Positions 42,765 to 54,961 of a stretch of DNA of 64,000 bases are shown here, piece by piece. The notes under the pieces are model-generated. The model did no database searches. It worked only from the letters and a program-made list of their open reading frames with translations, and was not told the DNA's origin. Location of the stretch: assembly GCF_040958095.1 (NCBI RefSeq), contig NC_091172.1, positions 24,534,557 through 24,598,556 on the forward strand, read 5' to 3'. How positions within the stretch are numbered: the first letter of the stretch is position 1; each line of letters starts with the position of its first letter. A program made the translations under genes and the position numbers. Source of the stretch: Procambarus clarkii. Its lineage: Eukaryota; Arthropoda; Malacostraca; Decapoda; Cambaridae.

Positions 42765-42828
42765 GAACAAATCCATAAGGGCCCTGACGAGGGTTCGAAC
42801 CCTCGTCACGGCCTTTGTGGATTTGTTC
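42765..42828. repeat. 64-bp palindrome made of two SINE2 3' halves
   Basis: Each half runs from GAACAAATCCAC-like trailer through TGACGAGG to the B-box GGTTCGAACC, which forms the centre at 42796/42797. 29 of 32 positions pair. Head-to-head fusion occurs inside the B-box. Confidence 0.9.
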
Positions 42829-43051
42829 AGAATGTTAATTTGTCTGTCCAAGCTGGGAAGCCAGATGCTTGGAAGCCTCACGTGACTTTGCATGGTAATT
42901 TTTGTTTGTATGGGGGGTGTCATGGGGGGGGGGGATTAGGATCGACCCCCCCCCCTGCCACCTGTTAACAAGGTTCAACTTTTATTGCAACTCCTGTGAT
43001 GTCTGAAATTGGGGTATTGTTTACCATAGAGTTTGTTGACAATTTATTCAG

Positions 43052-43300
43052 ATGACTGTGTGTTACCTGTGGCAGGTGGCTGCAGATGACGGATCTCCCA
43101 ATCCTGAGCACTCCAGTTGCAAACTCTGTGAGCAGGAATTACGGCACGATCTCCCGCACTACATCACTGAATGCCCAGTTATTAGACCTTTCAGACCAGT
43201 TGGCATGAGGTACCTGGAGCTTTGTAATTACTTTATTCACTCTCGTGTTCTTGAAGATATCCTCACAGTGTACCCAAAATTTGCCAGTGCCGGCTACTAA
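43052..43300 (+). pseudogene. LINE family C C-terminal zinc-knuckle-like fragment
   Basis: An 82-codon frame with CKLCEQELRHDLPHYITECP, a C-x2-C...H-x4-C pattern typical of the C-terminus of some non-LTR reverse transcriptases. It is followed by RPVGMRYLELCNYFIHSRVL and a stop. No complete ORF is attached. The link to the 42.2-kb fragment, which is on the other strand, is inference. Confidence 0.65.
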
Positions 43301-43570
43301 ACACATGGCTCTGTATGACTAACCATCCTGCGAGATGGGGACTTGTATTACCACTGCTACCTTATTCACTCTTGTGTTGATGATATCCTCATAATGCACC
43401 CAGAGTCTGCCAGTGTAGACTACTTATCACATGCCTCTGTATGACTAACCATCCTGTGTGATGGGGATTTTTTAGCACCACGGACTTAGCTTTTTGACAC
43501 ACTGTACTCCCCTTCATATAGTCAGGAGTAGCTGCACAAATGCAGATGTACCTAATGTATTATTAAAACA
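43225..43570 (+). mobile_element. Tandemly duplicated LINE family C 3' end
   Basis: The segment from TTATTCACTC to GACTAACCATCCTG plus GATGGGGA occurs at about 43232-43352 and again at about 43363-43472. A 3' UTR matching 11325-11420 (GACACACTGTACTCCCCTTC) follows. Confidence 0.7.
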
Positions 43571-43689
43571 AATATATTTAAAATATTCCACCACACACAA
43601 TGTAACCAGAGCGGGTTTTTACGCCATTGCTGCAATGTTGCAGCAAATTAACAATAGTCAAAATAACGTTGTGGTTAGTTAATGTCTTG

Positions 43690-43985
43690 ATGGAAGTGCA
43701 TATTGAGAGAGATAGAGAGAGAGAGGGGGGGGGTAGAATAGGAGTGAAAGGGTAAAAGAGAAGAGACGAGAGGGAAAGAGAGCGATAGGGAATGGTGAGG
43801 AGAGTGGGAAGAAAAAGGACTTATGATATTGTGGGGAGTGGGGGGGGGAGAAAAAGGAATGGGGGGGGGGGGAAGAGAAAGAGGCGATCGAAAAGGAGGA
43901 GAGAAAGAGCAAAGGATAGGATAGAGAGGAAGGAATGGGGAAAGAGGGGAGGAGAGAGAGGGTGAAAGGGAGAAGGGAGAGTGGG
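43690..43985. repeat. Purine-rich low-complexity tract
   Basis: GAGA and G-run DNA without a stable period. Confidence 0.8.
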
Positions 43986-44074
43986 TGAGAGGGGAGAGAC
44001 CCGGATACCGCCGGGTAACACACAGAATATAACTATGAATGTCTCGAGTACTAGCGAAGGATGCCCAAAGTACT

Positions 44075-44246
44075 CCCCAGCCTGCTCTGGGGGAGCATAT
44101 CCTGCCCCAGCCTGCTCTGGGGGAGCATATCCTGCCCCAGCCTGCTCTGGGGGAGCATATCCTGCTCCAGCCTGCTCTGGGGGAGCATATACTCCCCCAG
44201 CCTACTCTGGGGGAGCATATACTCCCCCAGCCTACTCTGGGGGAGG
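44075..44246. repeat. 30-bp minisatellite, about 6 copies
   Basis: The unit is CCAGCCTGCTCTGGGGGAGC then ATATCCTGCC. The two right-hand units change to CCTACTCTGG and ATACTCCC. Confidence 0.95.
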
Positions 44247-44344
44247 CTCTCTACCTTCAGGCTGGCGGATAGTACCATAAAATCTAGGAGCAGGAAACTG
44301 CAAGTTTGTGAGAGAGAGTTTCCAATGGTGGAGGTGTGGCAGTG

Positions 44345-44520
44345 AGGAGTCCTGGGGAGCCTCCGTCCCTCCCTCTCGTGCCAGGGGTTTTATGTCCTGG
44401 GGGAGAGGGGAGGGAGGGGGTGAGGGGGAAGGAGGGAGGGGGAAGTGGGAGAGGGAAAGGTAATGCGGGAGGGGGAAGGGAAGGGGGGAGAGTGGACCCA
44501 GAGCTTTAGTATCCCCGAGA
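44345..44520. repeat. G-rich low-complexity tract
   Basis: GGGGGA-rich DNA without a period. Confidence 0.7.
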
Positions 44521-44565
44521 CGTCATAAAATTTAAATTTATACTTCTCCCCTCTCCTGTCTCCCC

Positions 44566-45488
44566 TCATGAGGTGTGAGGGGACGAGGGTACAGTCATGA
44601 GGTGTGAGGGGACGAGGGTACAGTCATGAGGTGTGAGGGGACGAGGGTACAGTCATGAGGTGTGAGGGGGACGAGGGTACAGTCATGAGGTGTGAGGGGG
44701 ACGAGGGTACAGTCATGAGGTGTGAGGGGACGAGGGTACAGTCATGAGGTGTGAGGGGGACGAGGGTACAGTCATGAGGTGTGAGGGGACGAGGGTACAG
44801 TCATGAGGTGTGAGGGGGACGAGGGTACAGTCATGAGGTGTGAGGGGACGAGGGTACAGTCATGAGGTGTGAGGGGGACGAGGGTACAGTCATGAGGTGT
44901 GAAGGGGACGAGGGTACAGTCATGAGGTGTGAGGGGGACGAGGGTACAGTCATGAGGTGTGAGGGGGACCAGGGTACAGTCATGAGGTGTGAGGGGGACG
45001 AGGGTACAGTCATGAGGTGTGAGGGGGACCAGGGTACAGTCATGAGGTGTGAGGGGGACGAGGGTACAGTCATGAGGTGTGAGGGGGACGAGGGTACAGT
45101 CATGAGGTGTGAGGGGACGAGGGTACAGTCATGAGGTGTGAGGGGACGAGGGTACAGTCATGAGGTGTGAGGGGGACGAGGGTACAGTCATGAGGTGTGA
45201 GGGGGACGAGGGTACAGTCATAAGGTGTGAGGGGACGAGGGTACAGTCATGAGGTGTGAGGGGGACGAGGGTACAGTCATAAGGTGTGAGGGGACGAGGG
45301 TACAGTCATGAGGTGTGAGGGGGACGAGGGTACAGTCATGAGGTGTGAGGGGACGAGGGTACAGTCATGAGGTGTGAGGGGGACGAGGGTACAGTCATGA
45401 GGTGTGAGGGGACGAGGGTACAGTCATGAGGTGTGAGGGGACGAGGGTACAGTCATGAGGTGTGAGGGGGACGAGGGTACAGTCATGA
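44566..45488. repeat. 29/30-bp minisatellite, about 31 copies
   Basis: The unit is TCATGAGGTGTGAGGGGACG then AGGGTACAG. An extra G in the run makes 30-bp units. The 29-bp and 30-bp types are mixed in blocks, with a run of 30-bp units between about 44850 and 45100. Two CCAGGG variants are 60 bp apart. Confidence 0.95.
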
Positions 45489-45828
45489 GAATCCCCCAAT
45501 GAAAAACAAAAAGAAATCCCAAGATGGAACCCCAGAAATCCCAACATGGAACCCCAGAAATCCCAAGAAGGAACCCCCATAAATTCTATCAAGAAACCTC
45601 CCAAGAATCCAAATAAGGAGCCGAAGGAACCCCCCCAATCCCAGAGAAAACCAAATGCGGACCCGCTATGAGGAACCCCCTTGAACGCCAATCAGAAACT
45701 TCGATCAGGAACCGATCGTCGATTGTAATTGGTTACACGTGATTGATGAACAGTTTATATATTGCTCTTCAGGGGCAGCCTCTCCCAGGGTGAGAGTTGG
45801 AGAGTGAAAGATTGTAAGGAGGTGGGGG
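45489..45828. other. Degenerate AATCCC/GGAACCCC repeat, then no feature
   Basis: AATCCCAAGATGGAACCCC-like words recur to about 45710, an apparently decayed array. No gene is seen. Confidence 0.5.
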
Positions 45829-46905
45829 TGTTGGAGGTCTTTGGAAGATTGTGGTAGACTGTTGGAGGTCTTGGAAGATTGTGGTAGACTGTTGGAGGTC
45901 TTGGAAGATTGTGGTAGACTGTTGGAGGTCCTGGAAGATTGTGGAAGACTGTTGGAGGTCATGGAAGATTTTGGTAGACTGTTGGAGATCTTGGAAGATT
46001 GTGGTAGACTGTTGGAGGTCTTGGAAGATTGTGGTAGACTGTTGGAGGTCTTGGAAGATTGTGGTAGACTGTTGGAGGTCCTGGAAGATTGTGGAAGACT
46101 GTTGGAGGTCATGGAAGATTTTGGTAGACTGTTGGAGATCTTGGAAGATTGTGGTAGACTGTTGGAGGTCTTGGAAGATTGTGGTAGACTGTTGGAGGTC
46201 TTGGAAGATTGTGGTAGACTGTTGGAGGTCCTGGAAGATTGTGGAAGACTGTTGGAGGTCATGGAAGATTTTGGTAGACTGTTGGAGATCTTGGAAGATT
46301 GTGGTAGACTGTTGGAGGTCTTGGAAGATTGTGGTAGACTGTTGGAGGTCTTGGAAGATTGTGGTAGACTGTTGGAGGTCTTGGAAGATTGTGGTAGACT
46401 GTTGGAGGTCTTGGAAGATTGTGGTAGACTGTTGGAGATCTTGGAAGATTGTGGTAGACTGTTGGAGGTCTTGGAAGACTGTGATAGACTGTTGGAGGTC
46501 TTGGAAGATTGTGGTAGACTGTTGGAGGTCTTGGAAGATTGTGGTAGACTGTTGGAGGTCTTGGAAGATTGTGGTAGACTGTTGGAGGTCTTCGAAGATT
46601 GTGGTAGACTGTTGGAGGTCTTGGAAGATTGTGGTAGACTGTTGGAGGTCTTCGAAGATTGTGGTAGACTGTTGGAGGTCTTGGAAGATTGTGGTAGACT
46701 GTTGGAGGTCTTGGAAGATTGTGGTAGACTGTTGGAGGTCTTGGAAGATTGTGGTAGACTGTTGGAGGTCTTGGAAGATTGTGGTAGACTGTTGGAGGTC
46801 TTGGAAGATTGTGGTAGACTGTTGGAGGTCTTGGAAGATTGTGGTAGACTGTTGGAGGTCTTGGAAGATTGTGGTAGACTGTTGGAGGTCTTGGAATATT
46901 GTTGG
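45829..46905. repeat. 30-bp minisatellite with 150-bp higher-order blocks
   Basis: The unit is TGTTGGAGGTCTTGGAAGAT then TGTGGTAGAC, about 36 copies. A run of variants (CTGGAAGATTGTGGAAGAC, then ATGGAAGATTTTGGTAGAC, then GGAGATC) recurs at 45931, 46081 and 46231, exactly 150 bp apart. The 391- and 376-aa frames repeat LEVLEDCGRL and WRSWKIVVDC and are array translations. Confidence 0.95.
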
Positions 46906-46945
46906 AGAGTTTATATTTGTTTACCTTTTCATTTTTGTACTAATT

Positions 46946-47121
46946 TCTACCACAGACGTGGCCACACATTTACAATGCTAACCAGCATATATACCTTTTC
47001 TACTGTCCTCCAATGAACAGGGTTAGTGATCTGTTATATATATATATATAGTTCAGTGATTTATTGACCAATCAACCACAGAAGATGATTGTAGTGGTTT
47101 TAAAATGCTAATGTAACTTAC
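46946..47121 (+). repeat. Dispersed repeat R1, copy 2
   Basis: Same as 10361-10528, with a short TA run in the middle. Confidence 0.75.
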
Positions 47122-47234
47122 AAATACAGAAATACACAGATTTACGTCTGTCCGACATAAACAGTCTTCGAGTAATGTATTAACGTAATGTCATTAATGT
47201 GCGTTTACAAAGGTGAAATGTAATTCTGACCAGC

Positions 47235-47762
<528 letters not shown>

Positions 47763-47850
47763 ATATGTCGTACCTAGTAGCCAGAACGCACTTCTCAGCC
47801 TACTATGCAAGGCCCGATTTGCCTAATAAGCCAAGTTTTCATGAAATAAT
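47763..47850 (+). mobile_element. MITE terminal fragment (second copy)
   Basis: Another left terminus (ATGTCGTACCTAGTAGCCAG to AGTTTTCATGAAATAAT) immediately follows the complete element, back to back through TATATA. Confidence 0.8.
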
Positions 47851-49020
47851 AGGTCATTACATTTCATTTAGATTATCACTCGGAAGGCTCAGGTTTGATT
47901 CTTTGGTTGGGGTCTTTTCGGTGAGAATTGTATATATACAGGAAGCATACACAAATGTTCTTGAAGTAAGAACTAATGAACAAAAACAGGGGGGGGGGTG
48001 ACGGGGTGAGGGACAGTTGGAACAAGATTCTAATTACTTGTCCTCCTACTACAGCCGTCTAATTAGACGGATTCGACCAATCCGTTAAAAAATGTGAAGG
48101 ATTTATACGTTTTTTTGGTTAGGTCAAACATTCTACGGAATGGCAGCTGGGGTCAAGACGCAGTAGTGGAAGCATAAGGCACTGGATGCCGGTGTTTGAG
48201 CGTGGCCCTCACGGTGAGAGGCACTCCGGATGCCTCAACCTCCCTCACCCACTGTCATCCACTCTCATCCACCCACTCTCATCCCTCCTCCACACCTCCA
48301 CTGACCCATCATCATGTGTGGCGTCGGCAGCAAGTCCATCACATCACCTCTATTCAACTTGGTGTCGTGGGGGGCTGGCTTGCTGGCTTGCTGGAGGCTC
48401 CCAAGCCACCATTAGGGAGAGGCAGCTGCAGGCTGGTATAGACACGTGACCCCCAAAGCCAGCCTGGAGCGGTGGTCTTATCTATTTACCCAGTTCCACA
48501 TTTCTAAACTAATCCATTTGCTTCACTTCACAAGTTTGTCAGGGGAAAAGTTTATGGACCGATTACGTTAACATATAAACAGGAGCGGTGAATTAGAATA
48601 TGAAATTGGGGGGTTCTGTAATCTTGGTGAAATCTAATTTTCTTAATGCACGGGGAGGATGATACGTAAAACTCCTCAAGGATATACATTATAAAATAGG
48701 GTAAATCTGCCTCGTTTGCTTTCTGTGGTTCACTTTATTGTGGCCAGCTGTGGCCTACATAGTGCCTCATGAACAGCTAAAGCCATTTGTGGACTATTTA
48801 TGGCCAGCTGTGGCCATTTTTTTTTTTGGAAGAGTGAGTAGGCAGCTGGTGGGGGGGGGGGGATCTCTTTAGCTGTGGCCAGCTGTGGTGTCGTTATAAT
48901 GTGCTGCGGTCTCAGTGTGGCCAGCTTGTGCGGCCATATGGCCTATTATGGCCTCCATGTGATTCACTGTACACAAAATGACCTGATGCGGTTCATATAT
49001 ATTGTCAACGATTATCATGT
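47851..49020. other. No gene recognised
   Basis: Mixed sequence with a G run at 47990-47998, CT-rich DNA near 48240-48310 and degenerate GGCCAGCTGTGGCC words between 48740 and 48960. Confidence 0.4.
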
Positions 49021-49027
49021 CAATTAC

Positions 49028-49165
49028 ACCCCAGGCTACACCCCAGGGCCACATCCCTGGGCCACATCCCAGGGCCACACCCCAGGCCACATCCCTGGGC
49101 CACATCCCAGGGCCACACCCCAGGCCACATCCCAGGGACTCACTGCAGGACACATCACAGGGCCA
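49028..49165. repeat. Short tandem repeat around GGCCACATCCCAGG
   Basis: Alternating units GGGCCACATCCCAGGGCCAC and ACCCCAGGCCACATCCCTGG, about 50 bp per double unit. A T run and a G run follow at 49169-49190. Confidence 0.8.
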
Positions 49166-49500
49166 CACTTTTTTTTTTGGGGGGGGGGGAGGGGAGTAAA
49201 GGAGAGGCATAGGTGAAGGGAAGTTTAGAAGTGGGAAATACAGTGAGAGGTATGAAAGCAGGCGGCGGGCTGTCCGCCTTGCTGACACGATGTGTGGGTG
49301 TTGGCAGCTAAGCTAAGCTGGCTCCCTCTTGTCAGGGAGCTGTGAGTGTGTGAGAGATTCTTCACATGTGTTTCACCATATATGGATGTCTATAGATGAA
49401 TACTGTGTAGCATTCATATATACACACTCCGATGTTTATACACATGTTTTGTTCTAGGCTATTTATTTTATTATTATTATTTGTTGATTTATTCATTCAT

Positions 49501-49700
<200 letters not shown>

Positions 49701-49798
49701 TTTTTTTCCAATTACTAGGGGAAGGATTTCTGGTCAGTATTTCATCTGGGAATTATGTACTGTAGGGCGGGGTTTTCATCTAGTGAAGCGCGGCTCTT

Positions 49799-50221
49799 GG
49801 GCCACCAGCTGTGGGAGCGGGGCGTCTCATCTTGGGCCACCAGCTGTGGGAGCGGGGCGTCTCATCTTGGGCCACCAGCTGTGGGAGCGGGGCGTCTCAT
49901 CTTGGGCCACCAGCTGTGGGAGCGGGGCGTCTCATCTTGGGCCACCAGCTGTGGGAGCGGGGCGTCTCATCTTGGGCCACCAACTGTGGGAGCGGGGCGT
50001 CTCATCTTGGGCCACCAACTGTGGGAGCGGGGCGTCTCATCTTGGGCCACCAGCTGTGGGAGCGGGGCGTCTCATCTTGGGCCACCAGCTGTGGGAGCGG
50101 GGCGTCTCATCTTGGGCCACCAGCTGTGGGAGCGGGGCGTCTCATCTTGGGCCACCAGCTGTGGGAGCGGGGCGTCTCATCTTGGGCCACCAGCTGTGGG
50201 AGCGGGGCGTCTCATCTTGGA
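49799..50221. repeat. 35-bp minisatellite, 12 copies, inside R2
   Basis: The unit is GGGCCACCAGCTGTGGGAGC then GGGGCGTCTCATCTT. Copies are nearly identical (two with CAACTG). The single ancestral unit is visible in R2 copy 1 at about 12876-12910. Confidence 0.95.
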
Positions 50222-50381
50222 GTAACTTGTCTAACATTGGATCCTCTAACAATCCGATGGTGTTCCACACCCTGATGGCTTGGTGCTGCAGTCTGATGTT
50301 TAGTGGCTGTAAATCCAGGAGCTCCTGGAGCTCCTGGATTGTCTGATCATATGGTGGACGGTGTTTTGCTGCTCCAGGACC

Positions 50382-50850
50382 ATAACCACAACCATAACAT
50401 CACACCACAACAATCCCCCCATCCCCCACACACCCCCACCATGACCTCCCCCCCCCTACTGCCATGGACCCAACGATGAAATATTACCAAGTACTAAAAG
50501 GTCCTGTTACCCATTTTCTCAAAGTCTAAAATGCTCGAGGCGATCCATTTTAACTTTGAGCTTCCTCTGCGAAATATTCAGAGGGATATTTCCTATTCCT
50601 AAGTCCTATCACAGCTGAATATGACGTGAGTATTATTCTGAATATGAGGTCATTATATATATATTGTCTTGCCGAAACTCGTGCGAAGTTTTCGACGATG
50701 CAAAATATCCTTTTTTTCGAGGAAAATGTATATGCTTGAAAGAAAACGGAATGTTGGAAGTTAATTTTTATTTTAGAAGGGCGAAAAGGTTACGAATTTG
50801 AAGCATCGTCACAGAAAGTGTAGCGCCACAGGAACACAACCATGAAGCCC
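50382..50850. other. No recognisable feature
   Basis: Short C-rich DNA followed by AT-rich DNA; no gene or repeat match. Confidence 0.5.
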
Positions 50851-50853
50851 TGT

Positions 50854-51815
50854 AGTAGTCCCACCACAACACCCAGTAGTCCCACCACAACACCCAGTAG
50901 TCCCACCACAACACCCAGTAGTCCCACCACAACACCCAGTAGTCCCACCACAACACCCAGTAGTCCCACCACAACACCCAGTAGTCCCACCACAACACCC
51001 AGTAGCCCCACCACAACACCCAGTAGTCCCACCACAACACCCAGTAGTCCCACCACAACACCCAGTAGCCCCACCACAACACCCAGTAGTCCCACCACAA
51101 CACCCAGTAGTCCCACCACAACACCCAGTATTCCCACCACAACACCCAGTAGTCCCACCACAACACCCAGTAGTCCCACCACAACACCCAGTAGTCCCAC
51201 CACAACACCCAGTAGCCCCACCACAACACCCAGTAGCCCCACCACAACACCCAGTAGTCCCACCACAACACCCAGTAGCCCCACCACAACACCCAGTAGT
51301 CCCACCACAACACCCAGTAGCCCCACCACAACACCCAGTAGTCCCACCACAACACCCAGTAGCCCCACCACAACACCCAGTAGTCCCACCACAACACCCA
51401 GTATTCCCACCACAACACCCAGTAGTCCCACCACAACACCCAGTAGTCCCACCACAACACCCAGTAGTCCCACCACAACACCCAGTATTCCCACCACAAC
51501 ACCCAGTAGCCCCACCACAACACCCAGTAGCCCCACCACAACACCCAGTAGCCCCACCACAACACCCAGTAGTCCCACCACAACACCCAGTAGTCCCACC
51601 ACAACACCCAGTAGTCCCACCACAACACCCAGTAGCCCCACCACAACACCCAGTAGCCCCACCACAACACCCAGTAGTCCCACCACAACACCCAGTAGCC
51701 CCACCACAACACCCAGTAGTCCCACCACAACACCCAGTATTCCCACCACAACACCCAGTAGTCCCACCACAACACCCAGTAGTCCCACCACAACACCCAG
51801 TAGCCCCACCACAAC
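50854..51815. repeat. 21-bp minisatellite, about 46 copies (mucin-like if translated)
   Basis: The unit is AGTAGTCCCACCACAACACC plus C. The plus frame from ATG at 50842 reads (SSPTTTP)n for 376 codons, a Pro/Thr/Ser composition like mucin domains. In that frame the commonest variant (AGT to AGC) is silent and the rarer ATT gives Ile. There is no signal peptide, a stop lies just upstream, and the C-terminus runs into G-rich DNA. A coding role is possible only as part of a spliced gene. Confidence 0.9.
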
Positions 51816-52373
51816 AACACACACCAGCGGCCTAATAAGCAGCAATACTCTATGCGGCAACGAATTAGTTGGATGGGGGTTGTGGGGGGGGGCGGATACT
51901 GGTTTCGGGGGGGGGGGGGGTAGGGGGCTGGGAGGGGGGGACGAGATAAACTACCCTCAGGGGGGGACCTAAATTAACCTAATGGCCCAGCAATAGTGCC
52001 CGCTGGTTCCCGGCGCCGGCCAAGAATGTGGTTGCCATGGCAACGAGTGTTTAGCCCTGGTTACTGAAGGTGGGTGGGGGAGGGATGGGGGATAAATGGT
52101 GTGGGCGTGTGGGCGTGAGGGGGGTAGGGGCTGTGGGACACATTGCCTGAAGACAAACTACACCACAGAGTAAGGCATTACCGCGCCCTGTAACCCCCTT
52201 CTATCCTTCCTTATTCCACAAATCTTTATATAACTGTTAAGACCCAATTTACCCAGCGGTAATTGGAAACGTGGTTGTAAAACCGGCTGGTAGGTCGTGT
52301 TCCAGGGGAGGGGGGGGGGGGGGGGAACTAGTAGCGTGAGGCTTGTGGCGACTTGCTCCATGGTACCGGTACC
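51816..52373. other. G-rich runs, no gene
   Basis: G runs at 51876-51965 and 52302-52326, otherwise unremarkable. Confidence 0.5.
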
Positions 52374-52625
52374 ATGCAGCCGGTCGGCCGAGCGGACAGC
52401 ACGCTGGACTTGTGATCCTGTGGTCCTAGGTTCGATCCCAGGCGCCGGCGAGAAACAACGGGCAGAGTTTCTTTCACCCTATGCCCCTGTTACCTAGCAG
52501 TAAAATAGGTACCTGGGTGTTAGTCAGCTGTCACGGGCTGCTTCCTGGGGGTGGAGGCCTGGTCGAGGACCGGGCCGCGGGGACACTAAAAAGCCCCGAA
52601 ATCATCTCAAGATAACCTCAAGATA
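52374..52625 (+). mobile_element. SINE1 (tRNA-derived), full length
   Basis: The head GCCGGTCGGCCGAGCGGACA has a partly paired acceptor (GCCGG/CCGGC), anticodon loop CTTGTGA (TGT, Thr-like) and B-box GGTTCGATCCC. The body is TTTCTTTCACCCTATGCCCC. The tail is GGAGGCCTGGTCGAGGACCG, ending ATCTCAAGATAACCTCAAGA. It is the best-preserved copy with 58.7 kb. Confidence 0.9.
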
Positions 52626-52674
52626 TGGTAGCAAGATCTACAAGATCTACCAAGATCGGTCTACTAACACCAGT

Positions 52675-52679
<5 letters not shown>

Positions 52680-52752
<73 letters not shown>
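52680..52752. repeat. (TC)n microsatellite
   Basis: TC array with TTTC interruptions, just downstream of the SINE. Confidence 0.95.
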
Positions 52753-52754
52753 CC

Positions 52755-54960
52755 CTTCTATATTTAATATATTTAATACTCCTGATTGGATTTGTCTTTT
52801 AGTTATTGACAATGACGAATATAGCGCAGATTGCTTCACTGATATGCTCCCTTCACTGTCTTTCTCTTTATTTAATTGAAAGTAAACACATTTAAAATGC
52901 AGTATGATTTGTATACCGTTGTATACAAATCTTTTTTGTATACAGTTGCAGTTTTGAATATTTATATTGACTGTGTTAACAAATTATATCGTTAACTCTC
53001 TCACGTTCACTGATTTGTTGAATAATCATTAAATCTCTTCACTTAATGTCTGAATAACTTTGACTTCACCGAGATGTTGAGTAATTGGTCTGGCTGTTGT
53101 GATTACCTGAATAATCGAGGAAATGATTGAGGATTAATTGACGAGTAATCTTAACGATTGGCATATCTTAAAACATCTCACTAATGATGGTTTAAGAATT
53201 ATTAACAAAACGGCTGAAACGCAACTTTTCATTTTCGTTCTCATCAATTTTTGTTTAAGTTCAGGCTTAAATATAAAGTTTCTTTCTTGTTTTGGAGAAT
53301 TTTTAAGAACTTTCTTTGAGGAGTTTGTAAGGAATTCTAATTTCTCGCCGCACGAGGACTGTTGAATACCTTAGTTCCGTAACTCTGGGGGAAGCTTATG
53401 AATATATTGGAATAATCTTATATTTGATAATGTGTGAAGATTAATTGAAGCATTATTATCTTTATTTAACATACCTTCGCGGTTTAGGTGATGTAAGGGT
53501 CAAATTAAGTAAAGTAAAGCAAGTTAAATGTAATCAAATCAAAGATCTTATTCATATATGGGAGTATATTTATAACTTTGAAAGTTTACTTATAAAGAAC
53601 CTTGAAGGGGGCAGTCTATCCAAATATGCTATAAATGAAAACTGGTTCGATTTCAATCAAACTTTTTTGTCGAGTTGTACATGAAAAGAGTTTCATCTGG
53701 CCCAAGTCTCAGCATCGTAGCATAAGTAGGAAGGGAGGGAAAAAAATATTGAAGTGTCAAAATTATTCCAAAATGGTCAAAAACGATTATCAAACACAAG
53801 TGTCAACTGAAATCATATCTATGACTCTCAGCTATCACAATTGCATATATTAAAAAAATATTATTATTAGTTTTATTAGGATAAAAATTAAATTAAAAAA
53901 AAATGGTTTTTGCTTTTTTTCAATTTTTTTTTTATCGGACGATTTGCATGAAACTTATACACCAGACTTCACATAAGCCTATCTGTAAGGGTGCCAATTT
54001 TGGAGAAAAGTGGTTGATGTCAACCTCAGCCACAGATGGCAGCACCTTAGACTTTATTATTTTCTTATTTATTTTCAAGTAACATAAACGTTCAAATAAC
54101 TTTTTCATTTTTTATTCAATATACATGAAACTTACACCTTATATGTAGAGTGCACGTCTCTAAAATTGGCAGTGCGTTTGTTTCTCTAAGTTCATTTATT
54201 GATTTTATAATAGCAATAAACATGACATATTTGCATAATTTTTGGGGGGAACTTTGACTATTTGTATTAGGAAAACTAAAGATGTTTTGGAAACTACCTC
54301 ACTACCGATTCTTTATTATATGCTAATGTGTCAGAAAAGTGTCATTGAATGATTATATCTGAAAGGTGTGTTTATTTATTTACACTTGAAAATGTGTAAA
54401 ATTCGTTGAAAAAAAATCTCCCTTTCTATTTACGCTGCAGTACTGAAACTTGGAACAATTGCAGCACTTTTCATATACAAGTCAAAAAATATTGGTTGAT
54501 ATTGAACAACTTTACCAAAACTATTGGAATGCCCCCTGTATAAAGAACCTTGTAATTTATTCCTAAGTACAGAATTACTTGAAGATTAATTACTTCAAGA
54601 ATTACAACAACAACAATAACCCAGCAGCCATTATCACCGTCACAACCCTTATTCTTAATAAGTTATGCAAATCATTACAACTCTGGTGGGACTAAACAGG
54701 TGTACCAAACCTAACCAGGTCTAAACCAAAGTTACATGGTAGGTTTAAAGAGAGAGTTAACAAACACTCAGCTAACGTACTGAACGATATATTGTCCAGA
54801 CCAAGTGAGGAGTAACATCAGAGCGCTGAGACACGCATGGGGTACAATTTATGTCACAAAATGACGATAACTATCGGAGTATAAACCAATTAGGTAAGGT
54901 GAAGGTCAGTTAAGTGGTATTCGCAGTTAAATTGGGTCGTATGCAGTTTATGGGCGAACC
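52755..54960. other. AT-rich sequence without tandem repeats or recognised genes
   Basis: The longest stretch of the window without a tandem array. GCATGAAACTTATACACC and ACATGAAACTTACACCTT (53950, 54125) and a looser TGAAACTTGGAACAA (54443) suggest a decayed dispersed element. Frames of 72-79 aa have no domain. A TTGTATACAA-type inverted repeat lies at 52917-52942. Confidence 0.5.
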
Positions 54961-54961
54961 A

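Noticed and set aside
45841-47016. 391-codon LEVLEDCGRL repeat frame, resembling a leucine-rich helical protein
   Set aside because: The 30-bp unit is open in other phases as well (376 codons), and the ends fall into the R1 repeat and low-complexity DNA.
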